Positions 45,185-55,193 are shown, counted from the first letter of the stretch. The stretch is 64,000 nt of DNA from Pseudomonas mendocina (GCF_900636545.1 NZ_LR134290.1:2852001-2916000), one strand, 5' to 3'. The notes: generated by a model from the letters alone, not told the origin. Numbers and translations are program-made.

Positions 45185-47092
45185 ATGAACGATTCGCGCC
45201 AGGCGGCTTTCGCCAGGGAATGCGACCTGATCATGAAGGGCGGCATCACCAGCGGTATCGTCTATCCGTTGGCCATTACCGAGATCGCCAAGGCATTTCG
45301 TCTGCGCAGCATCGGCGGCACCAGTGCCGGCGCCATTGCCGCCGCTGCCGCGGCAGCTGCCGAACTCGGCCGTCAGCGTTTCCAAAGCGGGCAATTGAGC
45401 AGCGACCCGGCCGGTTTCGCCGAAATCGAGCGTCTGCCCGAACATCTCTGCACACCCGCAGCAGATGGCCATGGCACCAAGCTGCTGGCCTTGTTCAAAC
45501 CCATTCCCGCACTGCGAACGCTATTTGACACGTTCATCGCCACGCTCGAAGCCAAGGGCAAGGGTCCGCGCGCGTGCATATTGGCACCACTCAAGGTGAT
45601 GCTGACGCGACACAAGCTCGCCGCCTTGCTCGGCGCACTCGTCGCCGGCGGGCCCTTATGGGGCAGCGCCATGTCCAGCGGCAGCTTGCTGGTTTGGCTC
45701 TGGGTGTTATCGTTCGCCGCCCTTGGCGGCGTGTTCGCGGCAGGCTTGCGCCTGCTGCTGCCGGCACTGCGAGAGTTGCCGAACAATGGTTTCGGCCTGT
45801 GCACCGGCCTGCCGAACGCCGATGACGAAGCCCCGGATGAAGCCCTGACCAACTGGCTGACTCACTATTTCGACCAGCTCAGCGGCCAGCAGGCGTTTTG
45901 CGCGCAGCACGCTGGGGCTATCGAATGCGAGCGGCCGCTGACCTTCGGTGACCTGCGTGCGCACGGTATCGATCTGCAGGTCATGACCACCTGCCTGAGC
46001 ATGGCGCGCCCGTTTCGCCTGCCATTTCGCGACGACGATCAGGTGCGTGAGAACAGCCAGTTCCATTTTCGCGCGGAGGAGTTCGTTCGTCTGTTCCCCC
46101 GCCGCGTCGTGGCCTGGATGCGCGCACGCCAGCGCCCGGGCAACGATGAGCGCAACGACGGCTACCTGCGCATGCCCTTGCCGGACGACCTGCCGGTGAT
46201 CGTCGCGGTGCGCATGAGCCTGAGCTTCCCGCTGCTGCTCAGCGCCGTGCCGCTGCACGCGGTGGACTACCGCAAGAGCGAGAAGAAGCTGGAGCGCTGC
46301 TGGTTCACCGATGGCGGTATCAGTTCCAACTTCCCCATCCACTTCTTCGACGCCGCCCTGCCCCGGCGCCCGACCTTCGGCCTGGACCTGGGGCCGACCG
46401 ATGGCGCAGACGAACAGCGCGTGCGCTTTCCGCGCAACAACGGCGACGCACGCCTCGCCTACTGGCGACGTTTTCCGCAAAGTGGCCTGCCGGCGCTGCG
46501 CGGCTTTCTGGCTCAGCTCAGTAATGTGGCCAAGGATTGGAACCACGAAACCCTGTCGCTGATGCCTGGCTTTCGCGACCGCATCGGCCTGATTCAGCTG
46601 ACCCGCGAGGAAGGTGGGCTCAACCTGACCATGCCGACCGAACGCATCGAGCGCCTGACACGTTACGGACGCGAAGCCGGTCAGCAGTTCGTACTCCGCT
46701 TCGGTGACCCGGCGCACTGGCAGCCCGGCGCAGCTGCATCGCCGATGAACTGGGAAAATCACCAGATCATCCGCTTGCGCCTGCAACTGGCCAGCGTCGC
46801 CGAACAACTGCAGAGCCTGGAACGTGCCTGCCGCGAGCTGCACGGTACCGAGCACGACTACCAACGCTTCTTCACCCCGCAAGCCAGGCGCTACAGCTAC
46901 CCCTTCAGAGGCCTCAACGACCTCGCGCAGGACCCGGACAGCGGCCTGTACCGCACACAGGCCGGGCTGGCCAAGGCCATGCTCGATCAACTGCGGGCAA
47001 TCGCCCAGATGGTCGAGCAACACCCCGACAGTCATCCGGCCAAGGATGCGCCCAAGCCCACACCCGAACTGAAATTGCGGCCACGCATTTAA
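45185..47092 (+). CDS. Patatin-like phospholipase family protein with membrane segment
   Basis: 635 residues. Near the start, DLIMKGGITSGIVYPLA forms the oxyanion-hole glycine motif and IGGTSAG carries nucleophile Ser47; the catalytic Asp is Asp376 in FTDGGISSNFPI. Between them, about residues 140-200, lie two hydrophobic helices (LAALLGALVAGGPLW and LLVWLWVLSFAALGGVFAAGL), so the lipase domain is split by a membrane insert. A 200-residue C-terminal extension has no recognised domain. Acts probably on membrane lipids; role unknown. Convergent with the binding-protein gene 17 bp away. Confidence 0.85.
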   Translation: MNDSRQAAFARECDLIMKGGITSGIVYPLAITEIAKAFRLRSIGGTSAGAIAAAAAAAAELGRQRFQSGQLSSDPAGFAEIERLPEHLCTPAADGHGTKLLALFKPIPALRTLFDTFIATLEAKGKGPRACILAPLKVMLTRHKLAALLGALVAGGPLWGSAMSSGSLLVWLWVLSFAALGGVFAAGLRLLLPALRELPNNGFGLCTGLPNADDEAPDEALTNWLTHYFDQLSGQQAFCAQHAGAIECERPLTFGDLRAHGIDLQVMTTCLSMARPFRLPFRDDDQVRENSQFHFRAEEFVRLFPRRVVAWMRARQRPGNDERNDGYLRMPLPDDLPVIVAVRMSLSFPLLLSAVPLHAVDYRKSEKKLERCWFTDGGISSNFPIHFFDAALPRRPTFGLDLGPTDGADEQRVRFPRNNGDARLAYWRRFPQSGLPALRGFLAQLSNVAKDWNHETLSLMPGFRDRIGLIQLTREEGGLNLTMPTERIERLTRYGREAGQQFVLRFGDPAHWQPGAAASPMNWENHQIIRLRLQLASVAEQLQSLERACRELHGTEHDYQRFFTPQARRYSYPFRGLNDLAQDPDSGLYRTQAGLAKAMLDQLRAIAQMVEQHPDSHPAKDAPKPTPELKLRPRI

Positions 47093-47109
47093 GGCTGGCC
47101 GCCGGACCA

Positions 47110-48114
47110 TCAGCTCCCCGGGTTGGCCTGGGCCTCTTCGAAGAAGTAGTCCTTCCACGACGCGGCCTTGTTCTTCAACACGCCGACTTCATACAACTTC
47201 TCGGCATAGATGAAGGTGCGCTGCGGCGATACGGTGAAGTCGTTTTCCGGGTCCTCGATGATCTTCTTCACGAAGTCCAGCGGCAGCTTGGAGTTCTCCA
47301 CGCGAATGTAGATCTCGGCAGCCGCGGCCTTGTCCGCCTTGATGATCTGTTCGGCCTCCACCAGCGCGTCATAGAAGGCCTTGTAGGTCTTCGGGTTCTC
47401 GTCGTGGAACTTCTCGGTGGCGTAGAGCACGTTGAAGGTCGCCGGACCGCCGAGAATGTCGTAGCTGCTGATCAGCTTGTGCACCTTGGGGTTCTCCAGC
47501 GCCTGGTACTGGAACGGTGGACTGGAGAAGTGCGCGGTAATTTCCGAACCGCCCTTGATCAGCGCCGCTGTGGCATCGGGATGCGGCAAGCTGATGGAGA
47601 TGGCATCGAAGCGTTGGAAATCGTCCTTGCCATAGCGTTTGGCCGCCTCGATCTGCAGGGTACGCGACTGAAACCCGACCCCGGCGGCCGGCACCGCGAG
47701 GCGATCCTTCTCGGTCAGATCGTCCAGCGTCTTCACGCCCTCACGGTTGCTCAGCACGTAGCCGGGCAACGAACCCAGCGCGGCTACGGCCTTGACGTTC
47801 TGCCGACCGTGGCTGCGATCCCACACGGTGAGCATTGGCGGTACACCGGCCGAAACCACATCGATGGCACCCGCCAGCAGCGCCTCGTTCATTGCAGTGG
47901 CGCCGGAAATTGTGCGCCACTCGACGTCGATCTTATCCAGTCCCAGGGCCTTGGCGTGCTTCTCAATCAGGTGCTGATCCTTGACCACGTGCAGCACCAG
48001 GTAACCGATGCCGAACTGCTGGGCAATGCTGATCTTACCTTCGGCCTGCGCGGCCAGCGGTAGTGTCAGCGCGCTGAGCAAGCCCAGTGCGGTGACGATG
48101 GAGGATTTCTTCAT
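47110..48114 (-). CDS. ABC transporter binding protein (SsuA/TauA-like), second copy of the operon
   Basis: 334 residues. Signal peptide to about residue 24 (LPLAAQA), then KISIAQQFGIGYLVLHVVKDQHLIEKHAKALGLDKIDVEWRTISGATAMNEALLAGAIDVVSAGVPPMLTVWDR, an SsuA/TauA-type substrate-binding fold. It is a clear paralogue of the protein at 50149-51189 (PHPDATA, SPPFQYQALENPKVH and ASWKDYFFEEA are shared). It is separated from the permease gene by repeats, so it may be transcribed separately or as the operon's tail. Confidence 0.87.
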   Translation of the reverse strand: MKKSSIVTALGLLSALTLPLAAQAEGKISIAQQFGIGYLVLHVVKDQHLIEKHAKALGLDKIDVEWRTISGATAMNEALLAGAIDVVSAGVPPMLTVWDRSHGRQNVKAVAALGSLPGYVLSNREGVKTLDDLTEKDRLAVPAAGVGFQSRTLQIEAAKRYGKDDFQRFDAISISLPHPDATAALIKGGSEITAHFSSPPFQYQALENPKVHKLISSYDILGGPATFNVLYATEKFHDENPKTYKAFYDALVEAEQIIKADKAAAAEIYIRVENSKLPLDFVKKIIEDPENDFTVSPQRTFIYAEKLYEVGVLKNKAASWKDYFFEEAQANPGS

Positions 48115-48219
48115 GGCTTCTCCTGTGTGCCCGGCCTTGGCTGGCCAGGCGGTTAAGTGTCGTGTTGTGCTTCGAATCCAAGGGCGGCTCGTGCTGCTCG
48201 CTGGCTGCAGAGATCACCT

Positions 48220-48280
48220 GTAGAAGCGGCTTCAGCCGCGAGCTTTTCATCTACCTATCGCGGCTTAAAACCGCATCTAC
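48220..48280. repeat. REP-like element of the GTAGRAGCGG type
   Basis: GTAGAAGCGGCTTCAGCCGCGA (48220-48241 region) pairs imperfectly with TCGCGGCTTAAAACCGCATCTAC ending at 48280, a long hairpin. Related to 3912-3957. It lies between the permease gene and the second binding-protein gene of the TauD operon. Confidence 0.7.
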
Positions 48281-48294
48281 GAATGGCACTGCAA

Positions 48295-48396
48295 AACCGC
48301 TGGTGGGCTAAAACGGATCGCCGCGCGGCCATCCCTACAGGCTCTGTTCTGTAGGGTGGGCTTCAGCCCACCAACTGGGCACCCCGCTGGTGGGCT
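48295..48396. repeat. GTAGGGTGGG-type palindromic repeat
   Basis: GTAGGGTGGGCTTCAGCCCACC starts at 48351 and is followed by GCTGGTGGGCT; earlier CGCTGGTGGGCT (48299 on) is complementary to the CCCACC part, giving nested stems. It ends at the stop of the permease gene. With the REP element it fills the gap 48115-48395. Confidence 0.6.
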
Positions 48397-49262
48397 CAGC
48401 GCTGCATCCCCCAGCGCTTGACGGTCACCCGCTCGACCGTAGCGAACACCAGATTCTCCACCAGCAGGCCGATCAGGATCACCGCCGCCAGGCCGGCGAA
48501 GACCTTGTCGGTGTACAGCTCGTTGCGGTTCTGGAAGATGTACCAACCCAGGCCGCCCTTGCCGCTGGAGGCGCCGAACACCAACTCGGCGGCGATCAGC
48601 GTGCGCCAGGCGAATGCCCAGCCGATCTTCAGCCCCGAGAGGATCGATGGCAGCGCCGCCGGGATCAGGATGAACAGCACGAAACGCAGGCCCCTGAGGC
48701 CGTAATTGCGCCCGGCCATGCGCTGGGTTTCGGAGACGCCGAGAAAGCCGGCGTAGGTATTGAGCGCCAGCGCCCAGAGCACCGAATGCACCAGCACGAA
48801 GATCAGGCTGTTCTCGCCCAGGCCGAACCACAGCAGCGACAGCGGCAGCAGCGCAATGGCCGGCAGCGGGTTGAACATCGAGGTCAGGGTCGACAGCAGG
48901 TCGCGGCCCAGTTGGGTCGACACCGCCAGGGTGGTGAGCAGGAAGGCCAGGCCGATGCCGAGCAGGTACCCCTTGACCAGTACCGACAGCGAGATCGCCA
49001 CCTTCTCCAGCAGCTCGCCACTGCCGATGCCTTCGATGAACGCCTTGGCCGTCTGCAGGAAGCTGGGCAACAGCAGGTCGTTACCCTGATAACGTGCCGC
49101 CATCTCCCAGATCAGTGCCAGCACCAGCAGGATCAGCGTCTTGCGCAACCAGCCCTGTTGCCACAGGCGCTGCAGTAGCGGCAGCTCACGCTCCAGCTTG
49201 AGATCCGGCAGCGGCTGCAGGGCAATTTCGTAATCGTCACGGCGTGCGGGGGAAAGACTCAT
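48396..49262 (-). CDS. ABC transporter permease (SsuC/TauC-like)
   Basis: 288 residues with about six helices. N-terminal cytosolic segment of 40 residues, then LILLVLALIWEMAARY, and the coupling-loop motif GLRGLRFVLFILIPAALPSILSGLKIGWAFAWRTLIAAEL typical of BPD_transp_1 permeases for sulfonates, nitrate or taurine. Thirteen bases after the ATPase gene in the same operon. Confidence 0.9.
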   Translation of the reverse strand: MSLSPARRDDYEIALQPLPDLKLERELPLLQRLWQQGWLRKTLILLVLALIWEMAARYQGNDLLLPSFLQTAKAFIEGIGSGELLEKVAISLSVLVKGYLLGIGLAFLLTTLAVSTQLGRDLLSTLTSMFNPLPAIALLPLSLLWFGLGENSLIFVLVHSVLWALALNTYAGFLGVSETQRMAGRNYGLRGLRFVLFILIPAALPSILSGLKIGWAFAWRTLIAAELVFGASSGKGGLGWYIFQNRNELYTDKVFAGLAAVILIGLLVENLVFATVERVTVKRWGMQR

Positions 49263-49274
49263 GGTGCACGCTCC

Positions 49275-50144
49275 TCAGTAGGCGATGCGAATGTCATGGA
49301 AACCCAGCTCGGCGGCGGCGCGAGCGCCCTCCTCGCTGTCCTCGTCGAACAACAGGCGATGGATGCGTTGTGCGGTCTGCTGGAAAGCCGTGCCGCCCAG
49401 GCTGTGCAGGTCGAACTGATGGCTGCCCACCTCGGCCCGCACCCGCCCCGGATGTGGCGACAGCAGCAGAATGCGGTTGCCGACGATCAGCGCCTCCTCG
49501 ATGGAATGGGTGACGAACAGCAGGGTGAAGCGCACTTCCTCCCACAGCTCCAGCAGCTCCTCCTGCATCTTGCGGCGGGTCAGTGCGTCGAGCGCGGCGA
49601 AGGGCTCGTCCATCAACATAATCTTCGGCTGCATGGCCAGCGCACGGGCAATCGCCACACGCGCCTTCATGCCGCCGGACAAGGTGTGCGGATAGGCGTC
49701 GGCAAAAGCCGCCAGGCCGACCTTTTCCAGGTAGTGCAGCGCACGCTCCTCGGCCTCGCGGCTCCCCAGAGTGCGCGAAGCCAACAGCGGGAACATGACG
49801 TTCTGCTTCACCGTCTTCCATGGCGGCAGCTGATCGAACTCCTGGAACACTACGATGCGATCCGGGCCGGGTTCGCGTACCTCGGCGCCCTCCAGGCGAA
49901 TACTGCCGGCGATCGGTTCGATAAAACCGGCGACGGCCTTGAGCAGCGTGGATTTGCCACATCCCGAAGGGCCGAGCAGCACGAAACGATCAGCGCGATC
50001 CACCTTAAAGCTCACTTCGTGGGTGGCGCGCACGACGCGCTGCGGGGTGCGGTATTCGAGGCTGACCTTCTCCACCTGCAGAACGGTGTCGAAGACGCCG
50101 AGATTGACAGTGCTGGCCGCGTGGCCTTGCAGAGCGGCATTCAT
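49275..50144 (-). CDS. ABC transporter ATP-binding protein (SsuB/TauB-like)
   Basis: 289 residues. Walker A GPSGCGKST, Q-loop VFQEFDQLPPW, signature LSGGMKARVAIARAL, Walker B IMLMDEPFAALD and switch His LLFVTHSIEEAL. These are the features of the nitrate/sulfonate/taurine ATPase family. Four bases separate it from the binding-protein gene upstream. Confidence 0.92.
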   Translation of the reverse strand: MNAALQGHAASTVNLGVFDTVLQVEKVSLEYRTPQRVVRATHEVSFKVDRADRFVLLGPSGCGKSTLLKAVAGFIEPIAGSIRLEGAEVREPGPDRIVVFQEFDQLPPWKTVKQNVMFPLLASRTLGSREAEERALHYLEKVGLAAFADAYPHTLSGGMKARVAIARALAMQPKIMLMDEPFAALDALTRRKMQEELLELWEEVRFTLLFVTHSIEEALIVGNRILLLSPHPGRVRAEVGSHQFDLHSLGGTAFQQTAQRIHRLLFDEDSEEGARAAAELGFHDIRIAY

Positions 50145-50148
50145 GAGA

Positions 50149-51189
50149 TCAACTCCCTTGGCCTATGGCGGCGTCTTCGAAGAAATAGTCCTGCCAGGAG
50201 GCCGGCTGGTTCTTGATCGCACCGACGCGATGGAGAAACTCGGCCAGCGGGTAGGTATTGGTTGGCGTGACACTGAACTGGAAGCGCTCGTTGTCGATGA
50301 TCTTCAGCAGTGCTTCTCGGCTGATCTTGGCGCCGGTCACGCGGATATAGGTGTCGGCAGCCGCGCCCTTGTCGTTCTGGGCGAAGTCGGCAGCCTCGGC
50401 CAGTGCAGCGACGAAAGCCTTATAGGTCTTGGGGTTGTCGTTGCGGAACTGCTCGGTGGCATAGAGCACGGTCGGCGAGTTCGGGCCGAGCAGCTCGTAG
50501 GTATCGAGTACCACGTGTACCCTGGGGTTCTCCAGCGCCTGGTTCTGGAACGGCGGGTTGGAGAAGTGCCCGCTCAGCTCGGTGCCGCCGGACAACAGAG
50601 TCGCGGTGGCATCCGGGTGCGGCAGCGCCACGGTGTACTTGTCCAGACGGTCGAACGCCTTGTCGCCCCACTGCTTGGCGGCCGCGTACTGAAGGAAGCG
50701 CGACTGCACCGATACGCCCACCGCCGGCACGGCGATGCGATCCTTATCGCTGAAGTCGGCGATGCTCTTGACCTTGGGGTCGTTGCTCAGCAGGTAGTAA
50801 GGGAAGTTGCCCAGCGAGGCCACACCCTTGACGTTCTGCCTGCCCTGAGTGCGATCCCAGACGGTGAGCAGCGGACCGATACCAGCACCGGCGATATCGA
50901 TGGCGCCGGACAGCAGCGCATCGTTCACCGCCGACCCTCCGGAGAGCTGCTGCCAGTCGACCTTGATATCCAGACCGTCGGCCTGGCCATGTTTCTCGAT
51001 CAACTGCTGATCACGTACCACGTTGAGCAGCAGGTAGACGATGCCGAACTGTTCGGCGATGCGAATCTGCCCCTCTGCCTGAGCCGCCTGAGGTGCCAGC
51101 GAGCCCACCAGTAGCCCAAGGGAAAGACCGATGGCGCCGGCCAGCTGGCCAAAACGCGGCACGAAGGGAAAGTGTTTGCCTAGAGACAT
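50149..51189 (-). CDS. ABC transporter binding protein (SsuA/TauA-like), first copy of the operon
   Basis: 346 residues with a long signal peptide (GAIGLSLGLLVGSLAPQAAQA, to about residue 38), then QIRIAEQFGIVYLLLNVVRDQQLIEKHGQADGLDIKVDWQQLSGGSAVNDALLSGAIDIAGAGIGPLLTVWDR. Paralogue of 47110-48114. It lies between the dioxygenase and ATPase genes, the order of the TauD-type cluster PA2310-PA2307 of P. aeruginosa as I recall it. Substrate is probably an organosulfur or similar compound; not provable here. Confidence 0.88.
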   Translation of the reverse strand: MSLGKHFPFVPRFGQLAGAIGLSLGLLVGSLAPQAAQAEGQIRIAEQFGIVYLLLNVVRDQQLIEKHGQADGLDIKVDWQQLSGGSAVNDALLSGAIDIAGAGIGPLLTVWDRTQGRQNVKGVASLGNFPYYLLSNDPKVKSIADFSDKDRIAVPAVGVSVQSRFLQYAAAKQWGDKAFDRLDKYTVALPHPDATATLLSGGTELSGHFSNPPFQNQALENPRVHVVLDTYELLGPNSPTVLYATEQFRNDNPKTYKAFVAALAEAADFAQNDKGAAADTYIRVTGAKISREALLKIIDNERFQFSVTPTNTYPLAEFLHRVGAIKNQPASWQDYFFEDAAIGQGS

Positions 51190-51245
51190 GGTATGACTCC
51201 ACTCGGGTTGAAACAGGAAAAGGGGAATGAGCGCGTTGCGGCCGG

Positions 51246-52136
51246 TCAGAACGGCACGTCGCCCTGGATGGTCGTGCGGTGCATGCGTCGGCGCAGGTGG
51301 CTCGGGCAGCCGGTTGCCAGGTGGATCAATGCGCGGTTATCCCAGAACACCATGTCGTGCGACTGCCACTGATGGCGGTAGATGAACTCGGGTTTGGCAC
51401 TGTGGGCGTAGAGCTCGGCGAGAATCTGTCGGCTCTCGTCCTCGGGAATATCGAGGATGTGGGTGGTGAAGTTCTCGTTGACGAACAGACCCTTGCGCCC
51501 GGTTTCCGGGTGGGTACGCACCACCGGATGCACCACGGCCTTGACCTCGGCCAGTTGCGCCTCGGTCAGCGTGGGGCGACGGATGCCGGCGAATACCTCA
51601 TCGGCATAGCGGGCCGTGTAGGAATGCGCGGCACGCTTGCCCTCGATGGCCTGGCGCAGCTCGGCCGGCAGGGTTTCATAAGCCAGTTGCTGGCTGGCGA
51701 ACAACGTATCGCCGCCCTCCTCCGGCAGCTCCTGCGCCAGCAGCATGGAGCCCAGGCTGGGGAACTCCTTGTAGGACAAATCCGAATGCCAGAACTTGCC
51801 GGCATCGCCCAGGCCGATGGGCTGACCGTTCTCGACGATGTTGGAGATGATGAAGATCTCCGGGTGATCGGCAAGCAGGAACTGCTTGAGGACGTGAATC
51901 TGCAACGGTCCAAAGCGGCCGCTGAAGGCGATCTGCTGCTCGGGGGTGATGCGCTGCTCACGGAACACCAGCAGCGCATGATCGAGATGGGCCCGATGGA
52001 GGCGGGCAAAGTCTTCATCACTGAGCGGTCGGGTCAGATCCAGACCGATGATCTCGGCACCCAACGGCGCGTCGAAAGGACGAACTTCGAATGACTGCGT
52101 CGACGTCGAAGGGATGGAACGAGCTGCTGCCGACAT
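51246..52136 (-). CDS. TauD/TfdA-family 2-oxoglutarate/Fe(II) dioxygenase
   Basis: 296 residues. The iron triad is visible: His117 and Asp119 in KFWHSDLSY and His272 in WDNRALIHLATG; an Arg in the following RRRMHRTTI would bind 2-oxoglutarate. Family members cleave taurine, other sulfonates, sulfate esters or phenoxyacids oxidatively. ATG at 52136 is chosen because GGAG lies six bases before it; an ATG four codons earlier lacks a ribosome site. First gene of the operon with permease, ATPase and two binding proteins, so it would process what they import. Confidence 0.88.
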   Translation of the reverse strand: MSAAARSIPSTSTQSFEVRPFDAPLGAEIIGLDLTRPLSDEDFARLHRAHLDHALLVFREQRITPEQQIAFSGRFGPLQIHVLKQFLLADHPEIFIISNIVENGQPIGLGDAGKFWHSDLSYKEFPSLGSMLLAQELPEEGGDTLFASQQLAYETLPAELRQAIEGKRAAHSYTARYADEVFAGIRRPTLTEAQLAEVKAVVHPVVRTHPETGRKGLFVNENFTTHILDIPEDESRQILAELYAHSAKPEFIYRHQWQSHDMVFWDNRALIHLATGCPSHLRRRMHRTTIQGDVPF

Positions 52137-52257
52137 AGAAAACTCCATGCAAGGGCGCCAATCGGCGCTTCACTTTGACCGGCCGAAGATTCGACCATGT
52201 GTTCAGTGCGGCGCGCCGATTGGTCGGCAGGTACGCATGGATGGACTTTATAGGTAT

Positions 52258-52282
52258 AAGAAAATTTATTTAAATACCTTTT
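52258..52282 (-). promoter_or_regulatory. AT-rich upstream motif of the TauD operon (shared with the metQ-like gene)
   Basis: AAGAAAATTTATT and AAATACCTTTT on the plus strand, about 120 bp before the dioxygenase start. The near-identical pair upstream of the metQ-like gene at 28179-28208 is the only other one I noticed. This AT-rich patch stands out in a GC-rich neighbourhood. Suggested role: promoter or activator site of sulfur-limitation genes (inference). Confidence 0.5.
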
Positions 52283-52376
52283 AGCCATATAGATATGACC
52301 TGTCATCGACTTGCTCAACCAGCTTTGAAGCACTGCACCTGCTTGCCGGTTATTCGCGTAGCTCAGCGGTATGCAC

Positions 52377-52404
52377 AGCACACCCTACGGTCGTGAGGTG
52401 TGCT
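52377..52404. repeat. Short hairpin with GTAGGGTG core
   Basis: AGCACACC (52377-52384) and GGTGTGCT (52397-52404) are perfect complements around a 12-base loop that contains the complement of CGTAGGG. It shares the GTAGGGTG start (minus strand) with the larger palindromic repeats of this window and is probably a diverged or shortened copy. Confidence 0.55.
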
Positions 52405-52443
52405 ACATGGCGTAAGATGGCCCGAACGCGCAGCCCTGGGCTC

Positions 52444-52619
52444 TGTACGAAAATTGCCTGCGCTCGGTGATGCTTCGTTAAAAGAGGGCTGAAACTCCAG
52501 CCCGGTCGAGTGCTCATTTACAGCTCGTAAACTCGAGTGCGAGCCCAGTCCGTTCCTCACCCGTTTTAGCGGCGCTGCTATCGGTATCGCCTGACCTTCG
52601 CTCGCCGACTTTTCGTACA
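52444..52619. mobile_element. MITE-like dispersed repeat, copy 3, with perfect terminal inverted repeats
   Basis: 176 bp bounded by perfect 10-bp inverted repeats TGTACGAAAA (52444-52453) and TTTTCGTACA (52610-52619). The interior aligns with 6886-7061 over its whole, equal length. It abuts the stop codon region of the methyltransferase gene (stop at 52624-52626). No ORF. The rest of 52149-52623 holds the AT-rich motif and the short hairpin. Confidence 0.8.
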
Positions 52620-52623
52620 AACC

Positions 52624-53088
52624 CTAGAGCCAGCGCCTTACCGTACGGCAGTACTGCTCGAATTCGTTGCCGAAGAGATTGGCCAGGGCACGTTCCTCCG
52701 GGCGGATCTGGAACCGGTTCATGAACAGCACGAAACCGAGGACGCCCAACACTGAAACCGGTGATGCAAGCAGGACCGACCAGGCCAGCAACACAGTCGC
52801 GAAGCCCAGGTACATAGGGTTGCGCGTGTAACGGTAGATGCCCGAACAGACCAGTGCCGAGGCCGTCTCCGGCTGTAGCGGGTTGACCGTAGTGCTAGCG
52901 TTGCGGAAGGAGGCCACACCCGCCAGGCAGATTGAGGCGCCTGCCAGCAATACCGCCAGCGCAAGGCCGACGCGCCACTCAATGGGTAGCGCCAGTGCTC
53001 CTGACAGGTAATAGGCCGCCAACCACATAAGCACGCCGAACACCGCTGCGACCACTACAGGGGGTATGCGATTTTCCAGTACTTCCAT
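52624..53088 (-). CDS. Isoprenylcysteine carboxyl methyltransferase-like membrane protein
   Basis: 154 residues, about four helices. The conserved C-terminal half reads GIYRYTRNPMYLGFATVLLAWSVLL ... FVLFMNRFQIRPEERALANLFGNEFEQYCRTVRRWL, the ICMT/phospholipid methyltransferase motif with the SAM-binding RNPMY and the EER...F..Y end. Bacterial members methylate unknown small or lipid substrates. ATG at 53088 opens the family-length protein; the frame is open further upstream without homology-like content. Confidence 0.85.
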   Translation of the reverse strand: MEVLENRIPPVVVAAVFGVLMWLAAYYLSGALALPIEWRVGLALAVLLAGASICLAGVASFRNASTTVNPLQPETASALVCSGIYRYTRNPMYLGFATVLLAWSVLLASPVSVLGVLGFVLFMNRFQIRPEERALANLFGNEFEQYCRTVRRWL

Positions 53089-53606
53089 GATGTCATGTCC
53101 TTGTTTGGCTACTTCGTTGCCCGTGCAACTTGCGCTTGCACGCAGGATGAAGGTTGTAGCGGCTACAAGGTCAAGCTCTACGTAGCAACCGCCTCCCAAG
53201 CGATAACCCTGTTCGAAAGTCTGCGAGATGAAACGCCCCCTATGCGTGGCGCTGCCGCCAGTCGCAAGACCAGCCTGTCCGTCCCCTATCAGAAGCCAAC
53301 GTTGGCTTCTGGGAAGTGCGTCCCTCATATGGCGTCTCGACAGACAAGCTCTAGACAATCTCTGCACCATGCTGAAGTTGCAGGTACCAAGTGATACCAT
53401 TGCGCGCCTCGACGGTCCCCACCACCACAGGGGCCCGACACCAAGACGCTCGACACAGCCCTGCCTTGATCGGCTCGCCTGCCAGCCAGGGCATAGTGTT
53501 AACCCACATGCGCAGGTTCGTCTCCCTCTGTTCGGGCTTGGCTGAAGGCTCGAAAGCGACAGCCACCCGTTCACAGCGCACCCCAAGTTACTGATAGGTA
53601 AGTCCC
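53089..53606. other. Intergenic region with one doubtful small ORF
   Basis: 518 bp between divergent genes. Apart from the small minus-strand ORF listed at 53351-53581, I see no repeat, RNA or terminator. It must contain both promoters; the ABC-F gene has a weak AGGTAAG ribosome site at the right end. Confidence 0.5.
53351..53581 (-). CDS. Doubtful small protein of 76 residues
   Basis: GTG-started ORF. Its content, RETNLRMWVNTMPWLAGEP followed by CRASWCRAPVVVGTVEARNGITWYLQLQHGAEIV, has a balanced, protein-like composition with a beta-rich end and two Cys, unlike the shadow ORFs around it. There is no good ribosome site and I do not recognise it. Could be a real small gene or chance. Confidence 0.35.
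   Translation of the reverse strand: MRCERVAVAFEPSAKPEQRETNLRMWVNTMPWLAGEPIKAGLCRASWCRAPVVVGTVEARNGITWYLQLQHGAEIV

Positions 53607-55193
<1,587 letters not shown>

Noticed and set aside
45707..47158. 483-codon open frame on the minus strand
   Set aside because: Antisense to the patatin-like gene; no recognisable domain or ribosome site.
51246..52136. Alkylsulfatase AtsK or taurine dioxygenase TauD proper as the identity of the dioxygenase
   Set aside because: The iron triad fits the whole TauD/TfdA family, but the remaining sequence did not match my recollection of AtsK, and substrate-specific residues cannot be judged without alignment, so only the family is claimed.
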